Virus record (IMG/VR): IMGVR_UViG_3300032308_000833
Span: 16,763-80,762 of that record
Reading direction: 5' to 3' (one strand)
Length of the DNA stretch: 64,000 nt
Source: a virus
Shown: piece by piece, positions 58,356-64,000 of the stretch
Layout: every line of letters starts with the position of its first letter
Numbering within the stretch: position 1 is the stretch's first letter
Made by a program: the position numbers and the translations under genes
The notes under the pieces: model-generated
The model's input: the letters and a program-made list of their open reading frames with translations, nothing else
What the model was told of the DNA's origin: nothing
The model's database searches: none

Positions 58356-60129
58356 TGACTTTTTAGAAGTATTAAAAGATAATCCATTTGAAGAAATCCC
58401 AGTAGATGCTAAAACATTTATTGAACATGAAGATTACTTAGGACAACCCGCACTATCTAAAATTCAGTATGACATAGTTGAGGCTATGAGTCAGATTTAT
58501 AGAAAAGAAGATTTGATAGAATTATTGGGTGAAAAAGAAGGTACAGAATATTATAACAAGTACACTAAAAATGAAATCATTCTTCAGTTAGGTAAAGGTA
58601 GTGGTAAAGATTTTACTTCTACAGTTGCTTGTGCTTATATTGTTTATAAGTTACTTTGTTTAAAAGATCCTGCTAAATATTTTGGTAAACCATCAGGAGA
58701 TGCTATTGATTTAATTAACGTTGCTATTAACGCACAACAGGCTAAGAACGTTTTCTTTAAAGGTTTTAAAACTAAGATTGAAAAGTCTCCATGGTTTATA
58801 GGAAAGTTTTACGCAAAGGCAGATAGCGTAGAGTTTAATAAATCTATTACAGTTTATTCTGGACATTCAGAAAGAGAATCACATGAGGGTTTAAATCTTT
58901 TGCTTGCAGTGCTTGATGAGATTTCTGGTTTTGTTTCTGAAGTTGGTACAGGAAATGAGCAAGGAAAAACTGCAGAAAATATTTATAAAGCATTTCGCGG
59001 CTCAGTAGATTCTCGTTTTCCAGATTTAGGGAAAGTTGTATTGTTATCTTTTCCAAGGTATGTAGGAGATTTTATATCTCAAAGATATGATGATGTTGTT
59101 TTAGAAAAAGATGTTATTGAAAAAAATCATAAGTTTGTTTTAAATCCAGCATTACCAGAAGATGAAGTAGGAAATACATTTGAGATTTCGTGGGAAGAAG
59201 ATGAAATTGTTTCATATAAATATCCTGGGGTATTTGCATTAAAAAGACCAACATGGGAAGTTAACCCAACCAGGAAGATTGATGACTTTAAGTTAGCCTT
59301 CTATACAGATCTTGGGGATGCAATGATGCGTTTTGCATGCGTTCCAACCTATTCATCAGATGCGTTTTTCAAGCAGGTAGAAAAAGTTAGAGCCTGCATG
59401 ACTGGTAGAAACCCTATAGATAATTTTAAAAGATTTGATGAAGCCTTTAAACCTGATCCAGATAAGACCTATTATGTTCACGCTGACTTGGCACAAAAGC
59501 ATGACAAGTGTGCTGTAGCCATTGCTCACGTAGAAAAGTGGGTTAACGTTCAAGTAATCAAAGATTACGAACAGGTTGCTCCTATTGTTGTTGTGGATGC
59601 AGTGGTTTGGTGGGAACCTAAAGTAGAAGGTCCAGTAAACCTATCAGAAGTAAAGCAATGGATTCAAAACTTAAGAAGAACTGGTTTTAATATAGGTTTG
59701 GTAACATTTGATCGTTGGCAATCATTTGATATTCAAAATGAACTAAAGGCAGTTGGAATGAGAACGGATACTGTTTCAGTTGCTAAAAAGCATTATGAAG
59801 ATATGGCAATGCTTATTTATGAAGAAAGATTAGTAATGCCTTCAATTGAATTATTGTTTGAAGAGTTAACTGAGTTAAAAATTATGAAGAATGATAGAGT
59901 TGATCATCCTCGTAAAAAGTCTAAAGACTTAGCGGACGCAGTTTGTGGTGCTGTATTTGGTTCAATTGCCAATACTCCAAAAAGTATTGATTTAGAAGTT
60001 GAAGTTCATACGTTTGCAGATAGACCTAAATCAGATAGATCAAAAGAACTGTTTGTTAACAACAATGTTATTAGACCAGAACCACCAAAAGAAGCACTGG
60101 AATACCTAGATCAGTTTAAACTAATCTAA
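58345..60129 (+). CDS. terL: Terminase large subunit
   Basis: A 594-residue packaging motor. Walker A is GKGSGKD (83-89) in the position of the classical P-loop, and LLLAVLDEISGF is Walker B with the catalytic Glu (near 197-202). The C-terminal nuclease has HADLAQKHDKCAVAIAH (Asp near 373) and LVTFDRWQSFDIQNEL, with RKKSKDLADAVCGAVFG near the end supplying the last acidic residue. It cuts and pumps concatemeric DNA into the head. Two adjacent ATG codons (58345, 58348) begin it. Confidence 0.93.
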   Translation: MMFDDFLEVLKDNPFEEIPVDAKTFIEHEDYLGQPALSKIQYDIVEAMSQIYRKEDLIELLGEKEGTEYYNKYTKNEIILQLGKGSGKDFTSTVACAYIVYKLLCLKDPAKYFGKPSGDAIDLINVAINAQQAKNVFFKGFKTKIEKSPWFIGKFYAKADSVEFNKSITVYSGHSERESHEGLNLLLAVLDEISGFVSEVGTGNEQGKTAENIYKAFRGSVDSRFPDLGKVVLLSFPRYVGDFISQRYDDVVLEKDVIEKNHKFVLNPALPEDEVGNTFEISWEEDEIVSYKYPGVFALKRPTWEVNPTRKIDDFKLAFYTDLGDAMMRFACVPTYSSDAFFKQVEKVRACMTGRNPIDNFKRFDEAFKPDPDKTYYVHADLAQKHDKCAVAIAHVEKWVNVQVIKDYEQVAPIVVVDAVVWWEPKVEGPVNLSEVKQWIQNLRRTGFNIGLVTFDRWQSFDIQNELKAVGMRTDTVSVAKKHYEDMAMLIYEERLVMPSIELLFEELTELKIMKNDRVDHPRKKSKDLADAVCGAVFGSIANTPKSIDLEVEVHTFADRPKSDRSKELFVNNNVIRPEPPKEALEYLDQFKLI

Positions 60130-60134
60130 TAAAA

Positions 60135-60143
60135 TGTTATAAT
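60135..60143 (+). promoter_or_regulatory. Extended -10 promoter for the 60175-62353 operon
   Basis: TGTTATAAT just after the terminase stop gives a transcript starting near 60150, about 25 bases before the proposed start of the secreted protein. Confidence 0.6.
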
Positions 60144-60165
60144 AGTACTATCTCACATTGGGGGT

Positions 60166-60184
60166 AGTTATTAAATTAATAACT
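60166..60184 (+). other. Hairpin enclosing the proposed ATT start codon
   Basis: A perfect 7-bp inverted repeat (AGTTATT / AATAACT) with a 5-base loop. The ATT at 60175-60177 that would start the downstream secreted protein lies in the loop. The stem is AT-rich and may be weak. Confidence 0.45.
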
Positions 60185-61587
60185 TTAGGACTCTTCGCAG
60201 AGCATTCTTTGTCTTTATAGTAGCATCAATACTATTTCTTTCTTGCACGCCACAACAGGCTCAGGCAAATGCAGCACCATGTGATACCTATCAGGTAAAC
60301 GGTGGAGACCAAGCCTTCTTAATGAATTTAAATACCCCTCTTAAATGGGGAGAAACAGTATATACAAATAATATTTATGTAAGTCCAAAAGGAACTATTA
60401 CATTTGGTGCAGGAGATTATACATTTTGGGACTATCCACCTACTCCGTCTATATCAATTGGATCTTTTGATTATCATGCATTTCCAAATAGTGCAGCAGG
60501 TGGATGGAGTCCAGGATGGGGTTATGGAAATAATTTATATGTTAGATATGGATCTACGGCAACCTCTATATGTGTAGATTGGAAGGTAATGGTATGGGGA
60601 CAATCATCAGGTAATCCTATTTATATAAGAATGTTAGCCGAAGTTAATCCAGTTGATTATTCTTGGCAACCTACATATCAAGTAAGTTCTAACGCACCAG
60701 GAAATGCTAGATATGGTGCAAGATATACTCAAAACGGTCCTATTCAACCTTTAAGTGTTCAAACTATAAGTGCTTTAACTCCACCGCCACCAAGTCCAAC
60801 TCCAACACCAACGATTACTCCTACACCCACACCTACACCAACACCTACACCCACACCTACACCAACACCTACTGAAACACCTTCAGAAAGCCCTACGCCT
60901 ACTCCTACGCCTACAGAAACACCTAGTCCTGATCCAACTCCAAGTCCAACTCCTGATCCAGTTCAACCAGACCCAAACCCTCAGCCAACATTCGAACCAG
61001 AGCCAGTAGTGATAGAGGAACCAGAACCAGAAGTGACAGAAGAGCCACAACCAGAACCTGTAATCGAACCTTCACCTGAACCAACTCCTTCAGAAGAAAT
61101 TATACCAGTAGAAGAAGAAATGGATAGTGCAATTGAAGAACTATTGGTTAATGAAGAAGAAATTACAGATGAACAACTAGAAAACATTGCAGAATTATTA
61201 ATTGAAAATTATGAAGTAGATGAAGCAATGCCAGTAGCAGATTTAATTGAAGGATTAAATGATGAGCAAACTTTAGAATTTTTAGAACAATTAGATGAAA
61301 ATCAAATAATTGAATACCGTGAAGGTGTTGAATTAGAAGCAGGTGTTGCAGTTGTATTTGAGCAACTGTCAGACCCTGGGGCCTTATTAGGAGAGTTTGT
61401 ATCAGATCCAGGACAAGTGTTAGAAGCACTTGGACAATTGGGTGCTGATATGACAGAAGAAGAAAGAGAGGACTCACAAACAGTTGTTGTTGCAACAGTT
61501 ATTGTGGGTCAATTAATAGGATCTGTAGCAATGTCTTCAAGCATAGTACAGATGAATGCAAGAGCAGAAATAAGGAGGATAACATGA
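60175..61587 (+). CDS. Secreted Pro/Thr-rich protein with C-terminal membrane helix
   Basis: Reading back from the internal ATG 60322, the frame stays open to a stop at 60172 and encodes [20 protein letters not shown] then [16 protein letters not shown], an excellent signal peptide with AQA or ANA cleavage. No ATG, GTG or TTG exists in this stretch, so the start is probably ATT 60175 (470 residues), or a sequencing or programmed frameshift joins it to a TTG at 60158. After a globular beta domain to about residue 195 comes a Thr-Pro repeat, then an acidic Glu/Pro part and helices. The end has one membrane-like stretch ([17 protein letters not shown]). It is probably surface-exposed. Function unknown; the next two genes are membrane proteins. 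Confidence 0.6.
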   Translation: MNNFRTLRRAFFVFIVASILFLSCTPQQAQANAAPCDTYQVNGGDQAFLMNLNTPLKWGETVYTNNIYVSPKGTITFGAGDYTFWDYPPTPSISIGSFDYHAFPNSAAGGWSPGWGYGNNLYVRYGSTATSICVDWKVMVWGQSSGNPIYIRMLAEVNPVDYSWQPTYQVSSNAPGNARYGARYTQNGPIQPLSVQTISALTPPPPSPTPTPTITPTPTPTPTPTPTPTPTPTETPSESPTPTPTPTETPSPDPTPSPTPDPVQPDPNPQPTFEPEPVVIEEPEPEVTEEPQPEPVIEPSPEPTPSEEIIPVEEEMDSAIEELLVNEEEITDEQLENIAELLIENYEVDEAMPVADLIEGLNDEQTLEFLEQLDENQIIEYREGVELEAGVAVVFEQLSDPGALLGEFVSDPGQVLEALGQLGADMTEEEREDSQTVVVATVIVGQLIGSVAMSSSIVQMNARAEIRRIT

Positions 61588-62069
61588 TAAAGGCAATACT
61601 AAAACCTTTTAAATTTATCTTCAAAGCAGTTAAGTTTGTAGTTATGTTACCCATAAACCTAGTTAAGTTTATTCTAATTAAGGTTTGGGCGGTAATTAAA
61701 TATGTTCTTAATCTTGTTTGGAAGATACTTAAAGGTATATATAAAGTAATAGTTGGGGTAGTTAATGAAGGTACTCAAGTTATTACCTGGATTATTACAA
61801 GTATCTGGAATGCAATTAAATGGGTATTTGTTAGTATCTGGAAATTAATTGTGTGGATATTAAATAAAGTATGGACAGTAGTTAAATTTGTATGGGCATG
61901 GCTAGTAGAAGCATTTGTAGAAACATTAAACCAATTGTGGACATTACTAGGTATGTTCGCAGCATGGCTAGTACTCGAGGGTAGTGCAAAAACTATTGTA
62001 GGGTATGCAATTATAACTGTTTTGTTTGTATGGTTAATAACTATGCGAATAAGGGAAGGAGAAGAATAA
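61584..62069 (+). CDS. Trp-rich amphipathic membrane protein
   Basis: A 161-residue protein built of hydrophobic stretches rich in Val, Ile and Trp with regularly spaced Lys, for example [20 protein letters not shown], and a last true membrane helix ([17 protein letters not shown]). It lacks cleavable signal features. The pattern suits a membrane-inserting or membrane-coating protein. The gene is coupled to both neighbours (ATGA before, TAATG after) and precedes the holin-like gene, so a lysis or envelope role is likely but unproven. Confidence 0.5.
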   Translation: MIKAILKPFKFIFKAVKFVVMLPINLVKFILIKVWAVIKYVLNLVWKILKGIYKVIVGVVNEGTQVITWIITSIWNAIKWVFVSIWKLIVWILNKVWTVVKFVWAWLVEAFVETLNQLWTLLGMFAAWLVLEGSAKTIVGYAIITVLFVWLITMRIREGEE

Positions 62070-62353
62070 TGGCTAAAGAAACAAAATTAGATGACGAAAA
62101 GGCAATGGGAGCAATCAGTGGTATTAAAAATATTCTACTCAGAATAATTGCTGTATTTGCAGCCAACGGTCTTGGAGTTATCGGTGCTGGTGCAATCATT
62201 GGTATTGATACATTAAGTGCAATCATTCTTGCAGGAACACTAGGTGTTGCTACAGTAGTTGAAAAACTAGCAAGAGGATTTATTGATGACGGAAGATTAA
62301 GCATTGATGAAATCAATAATGCATTTAACTCAGTAGACAAAAAGTCTAAGTAG
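62069..62353 (+). CDS. Holin-like membrane protein
   Basis: A 94-residue protein with two hydrophobic helices (about 21-42, IIAVFAANGLGVIGAGAIIG; 48-64, LSAIILAGTLGVATVV) and a charged C-terminal tail ARGFIDDGRLSIDEINNAF, a pattern seen in actinophage holins. It would form the membrane lesion that lets the muralytic enzyme act. Start at 62069 (TAATG overlap) rather than an upstream ATG in another gene. Its end overlaps the convergent methyltransferase gene by 8 bases. The muralytic gene is not adjacent here. Confidence 0.68.
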   Translation: MAKETKLDDEKAMGAISGIKNILLRIIAVFAANGLGVIGAGAIIGIDTLSAIILAGTLGVATVVEKLARGFIDDGRLSIDEINNAFNSVDKKSK

Positions 62354-63026
62354 GTCTACCTATTATAATAACGGATTCTTTATTGAGTTCGTTATTATGA
62401 TATTTTATAAGCATTTCTTTTACCGTGCATCTGAAAATTGTTTCAGTTGGCATTGTAAGATCTTGAGCATAAATACAGTGTTTGCTTTCACCAAAAACTT
62501 CCAGGGTATCGTTTAATACTTGCCCAATAATACTTGGAACACATAAGAATACTATTGGATAATCAATGTCTATAAACTTATTAAGAAATGCTTTATTCTC
62601 ATCGCTATCTTTAGGGTAACAACCATATATAAATCCACCATGTGCCATTCCTGATACAACTAGTGAGGTGATCACTGAATTAGGTCCAGGTATAGCAGTT
62701 ACCTGTATGTTGTGCATTAGTGCAACATTTGCATACCCACTACCTGGGTCATGGAAACCAGCATTGCCTTGGTCAGATAATATTAGTACGTTTTTATTAT
62801 TTAATAATATATCAACTATGTTGTTAATTGCATTTATTTCTTCACAACTTGGTATTTCTATGATACGTGCTTTTGTCTCAATTTCTAAATCAGACAACAG
62901 TTTGTTAAATTTTTCAAGGCTTTCTACAGCAATTACATCATGATCAATGATGCTTCTAATAGTCCTAAAAGATATGTCCGATATGTTACCAATATGTACA
63001 GATCCCAGGGTCAATAGTCCAGCCAT
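62346..63026 (-). CDS. rsmI: RsmI-like SAM-dependent methyltransferase
   Basis: A 226-residue protein of the tetrapyrrole methylase fold, closest in pattern to RsmI, the 16S rRNA 2'-O-methyltransferase of C1402. LTLGSVHIGNISDISFRTI matches the family opening (VATPIGNLxDIT); LSDQGNAGFHDPGSGYANV corresponds to SDAGTPxISDPG, and AIPGPNSVITSLVVSGM to PLPGPSAxxTALxxSG, the SAM-binding loops. The C-terminal domain of bacterial RsmI is shortened. It is transcribed opposite to its neighbours. A longer frame starting at 63182 is rejected because a leaderless promoter ends 7 bases before ATG 63026, where the family start is. Target RNA is inferred. Confidence 0.75.
   Translation of the reverse strand: MAGLLTLGSVHIGNISDISFRTIRSIIDHDVIAVESLEKFNKLLSDLEIETKARIIEIPSCEEINAINNIVDILLNNKNVLILSDQGNAGFHDPGSGYANVALMHNIQVTAIPGPNSVITSLVVSGMAHGGFIYGCYPKDSDENKAFLNKFIDIDYPIVFLCVPSIIGQVLNDTLEVFGESKHCIYAQDLTMPTETIFRCTVKEMLIKYHNNELNKESVIIIGRPT
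62365..62398 (-). other. Inverted repeat at the convergent gene end
   Basis: A perfect 9-bp inverted repeat (ATAATAACG / CGTTATTAT) with a 16-base loop lies in the last codons of the methyltransferase gene, just after the holin stop. It could weakly terminate holin-operon transcription. It is AT-rich. Confidence 0.3.
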
Positions 63027-63033
63027 ATATAGC

Positions 63034-63042
63034 AGTATAGCA
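63034..63042 (-). promoter_or_regulatory. Extended -10 promoter, leaderless start for the methyltransferase
   Basis: Read on the minus strand, TGCTATACT (63042-63034) ends 7 bases before ATG 63026. It lies only 2 bases from the -35 of the opposite promoter at 63045-63073, so binding at one may exclude the other. Confidence 0.65.
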
Positions 63043-63044
63043 TG

Positions 63045-63073
63045 TTGACTATAAAAATGATAGATGGTATACT
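63045..63073 (+). promoter_or_regulatory. Promoter of the HslV-like gene, TTGACT-17-TATACT
   Basis: TTGACT (63045-63050), a 17-base spacer and TATACT (63068-63073), the same pair at the same spacing as the lysozyme promoter. The transcript start near 63080 leaves a short leader with AGAGG (63092-63096) before TTG 63103. Confidence 0.75.
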
Positions 63074-63102
63074 TTAATAACACTATACAAAAGAGGCTTA
63101 CT

Positions 63103-63624
63103 TTGACGTGCATAGCGGTAGTTAGACAAGAAAATAAAATGTTTATGGCTGGTGACAGAGGTGCATCAGATGAAAACAGCATGCTTACCTTAAAGGCACC
63201 AAAGGTTTGGAAAACTGGTCAATACCTAATAGGATACGCTGGCACCATGGATGGTGAAAGAATAAGATTAAATTTTAAGCCACCTTTACCAGAAGGTAAC
63301 TTAGATAGATTTATGTACACAAAATTTTTAATATCACTAAGAGATTTCTATGACAGATGGTGGGTTGACGTTTCTAAGGACTCAGACTTTGGAATGATAA
63401 TTTGTGTTAAAGGTAGAATCTTTGAACACAGTGCTGTAGATATGTCACTAACAGAATATGATTTAGATTATTTAGCAATGGGCTCAGCATCAGAGTTTGC
63501 ATTAGGATCACTTTATTCTACTCAAAAACAAAAGAATGGAAGAAACAGAGTTATTCAAGCAGTAGGTGCTGCCATTAATTTTTCAACATCTTGCACTGGT
63601 CCTATTGACACGGTAAGCATCTAG
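63103..63624 (+). CDS. HslV / proteasome-beta-like threonine peptidase
   Basis: A 173-residue protein of the Ntn-hydrolase peptidase family. With TTG 63103 as start, Met removal exposes Thr1: T-CIAVVRQ. Numbering from it, AGD has Asp17 and KAPK has Lys33, exactly the catalytic positions of HslV and the 20S beta subunit. GYAGT near 43-47 matches the oxyanion-loop GFAGG, and AMGSAS holds Ser127, matching the IGSGG serine of HslV. The mature length of 172 equals that of HslV (about 175). Longer ATG starts at 63064 would bury Thr1 and lie at the promoter, so TTG is chosen; AGAGG lies 6 bases before it. No HslU-type ATPase is in the window, so a host unfoldase or independent action is required. 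Substrate unknown. Confidence 0.85.
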   Translation: MTCIAVVRQENKMFMAGDRGASDENSMLTLKAPKVWKTGQYLIGYAGTMDGERIRLNFKPPLPEGNLDRFMYTKFLISLRDFYDRWWVDVSKDSDFGMIICVKGRIFEHSAVDMSLTEYDLDYLAMGSASEFALGSLYSTQKQKNGRNRVIQAVGAAINFSTSCTGPIDTVSI

Positions 63625-63627
63625 GTC

Positions 63628-63633
63628 TATACT
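63628..63633 (+). promoter_or_regulatory. Leaderless promoter for 63640
   Basis: TATACT ends 6 bases before ATG 63640, right after the HslV-like stop. The TG extension is not present. Confidence 0.6.
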
Positions 63634-63639
63634 AGATAT

Positions 63640-63816
63640 ATGAATACAGAATTTGAGATTTGGCTGTTACAAGGCATTGACAAAGGCTGGATAACTGAGC
63701 CATTTTGTAGTACTCATGATGGTGGTTTTCAATACATGAGCGAAGAAGAGCAAGAAGAGTGGGACCAAGGTGGCGACCCATGTTGTTATGTAATTAGATT
63801 AATGGAGTTATCGTAA
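63640..63816 (+). CDS. Small conserved actinophage protein
   Basis: A 58-residue protein: FEIWLLQGIDKGWITEPFC, then CSTHDGG and a Glu-rich EEEQEEWDQGGDPCCYVIRL. The WLL-GID-GWI-EPFC...HDG...EEE..WD.GGDPCC pattern recurs in many actinobacteriophages as a small acidic protein of unknown function. Its Cys and His (C23, H26, C48-C49) may bind metal. Start is fixed by the leaderless -10 box. Its stop overlaps the next ATG (TAATG). Confidence 0.75.
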   Translation: MNTEFEIWLLQGIDKGWITEPFCSTHDGGFQYMSEEEQEEWDQGGDPCCYVIRLMELS

Positions 63817-64000
63817 TGAAAAAAATGTTTATTGTTTTATCTGTTTTATTTTCAGTACTAGCAGTTCCAGCAAATGCAGTTGAGAGTCCAACACCAGTTG
63901 TTGTTCCAACACCAGTTGTTACACCAACTCCAACACCTATAGTTGAGAGTCCAACACCAGTTGTTGTTCCAACACCAGTTGTTACACCAACTCCAACACC
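63816..64000 (+). CDS. Secreted Pro/Val/Thr repeat protein (cut by window end)
   Basis: The frame begins MKKMFIVLSVLFSVLAVPANA, a strong signal peptide with ANA cleavage, then VESPTPVVVPTPVVTPTPTP repeated. Only 61 residues are visible. The repeat is Pro/Thr-rich, like that in the protein at 60175, and suggests an extended surface segment, perhaps glycosylated. Coupled to the upstream gene through TAATG. Confidence 0.75.
   Translation, partial: MKKMFIVLSVLFSVLAVPANAVESPTPVVVPTPVVTPTPTPIVESPTPVVVPTPVVTPTPT
63879..64000 (+). repeat. 63-bp direct repeats in the secreted protein
   Basis: A unit of 63 bases (21 residues, VESPTPVVVPTPVVTPTPTPI) begins at 63879 and again at 63942, where the second copy runs to the window end. 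The copies are identical as far as they go. Confidence 0.85.

Noticed and set aside
61163-61495. Minus-strand open frame rich in Leu
   Set aside because: Antisense to the acidic part of the secreted protein; a compositional shadow.
62668-62943. Plus-strand open frame of 91 codons
   Set aside because: Antisense to the RsmI-like gene, which has clear family motifs.
63064-63102. ATG start at 63064 for the HslV-like protein
   Set aside because: It lies before the -10 box end and would hide the catalytic Thr; the ribosome site fits TTG 63103.
63027-63182. N-terminal extension of the RsmI-like gene to 63182
   Set aside because: The family opening starts at 63026, and a leaderless promoter lies 7 bases upstream of it; the extension overlaps the opposite promoter and gene.
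1-64000. Lysogeny genes, tRNA genes, diversity-generating retroelement or transposons
   Set aside because: No integrase, reverse transcriptase, transposase or convincing tRNA cloverleaf was found on either strand.

Overview
This window is part of the genome of a long-tailed (siphovirus-type) double-stranded DNA phage. It carries a complete head and tail assembly block, its own replisome, a terminase pair and lysis-type genes. No integrase, repressor, attachment site, tRNA, rRNA or CRISPR array was found, so a virulent lifestyle is the simplest reading. The DNA is clearly AT-rich. The host is probably an aquatic, low-GC actinobacterium. This rests on the small WLLQGID..GGDPCC protein at 63640, the FIDDGRLS-ending holin-like protein, the strict extended -10 leaderless start pattern seen in many genes, and tail-fibre domains shared with aquatic phages. 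Host identity is inference. The window has no clear genome end: it opens and closes inside genes.

Layout. 1-9428 is a tail-fibre and adhesin module. It has two copies of a fibre-plus-Hint-protein pair, a baseplate-like protein, a glycosyltransferase and several fibre proteins. The only other minus-strand gene besides the one near the end is a secreted lysozyme-like enzyme at 1197-1772. 9481-13551 is a metabolic and oxygenase island: two paralogous dioxygenase-like proteins, a class II (B12-dependent) ribonucleotide reductase and a classical 2OG-Fe(II) dioxygenase. 13573-41246 is the structural block in canonical order: LamG-like protein, portal, protease/scaffold, capsid, connectors, tail tube, two tail-assembly chaperones, a 2325-residue tape measure, distal tail protein, hub and tip proteins. 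41246-50270 holds small regulators and the replisome: helicase, primase, single-strand binding protein, DnaE-type polymerase, RecA-like protein. 50278-53682 is a tandem array of five related dioxygenase-like genes. 53651-60129 has a Cas4-like nuclease, a RuvC-like resolvase, a nucleotide-metabolism protein, an SGNH hydrolase and both terminase subunits. 60175-64000 has a secreted Pro/Thr-rich protein, a Trp-rich membrane protein, a holin-like protein, an RsmI-like methyltransferase (minus strand), an HslV/proteasome-beta-like peptidase, a small conserved actinophage protein and a second secreted Pro/Thr repeat protein cut by the window end.

The most notable points are: (1) a complete-looking HslV/20S-proteasome-type threonine peptidase with Thr1, Asp17 and Lys33 at the family spacing, started from TTG and driven by a good promoter that overlaps the leaderless promoter of a divergent RsmI-like rRNA methyltransferase; (2) a repeated promoter grammar in which a -10 box lies exactly 6 (or 7) bases before the start codon, implying many leaderless mRNAs; (3) eight dioxygenase-like genes, five in one array with an invariant H-x-R at the distal histidine; (4) two Hint-domain proteins with matching octapeptide repeats in which the normal catalytic His is Asp; (5) two separate tail chaperone genes that seem to replace the usual programmed frameshift.
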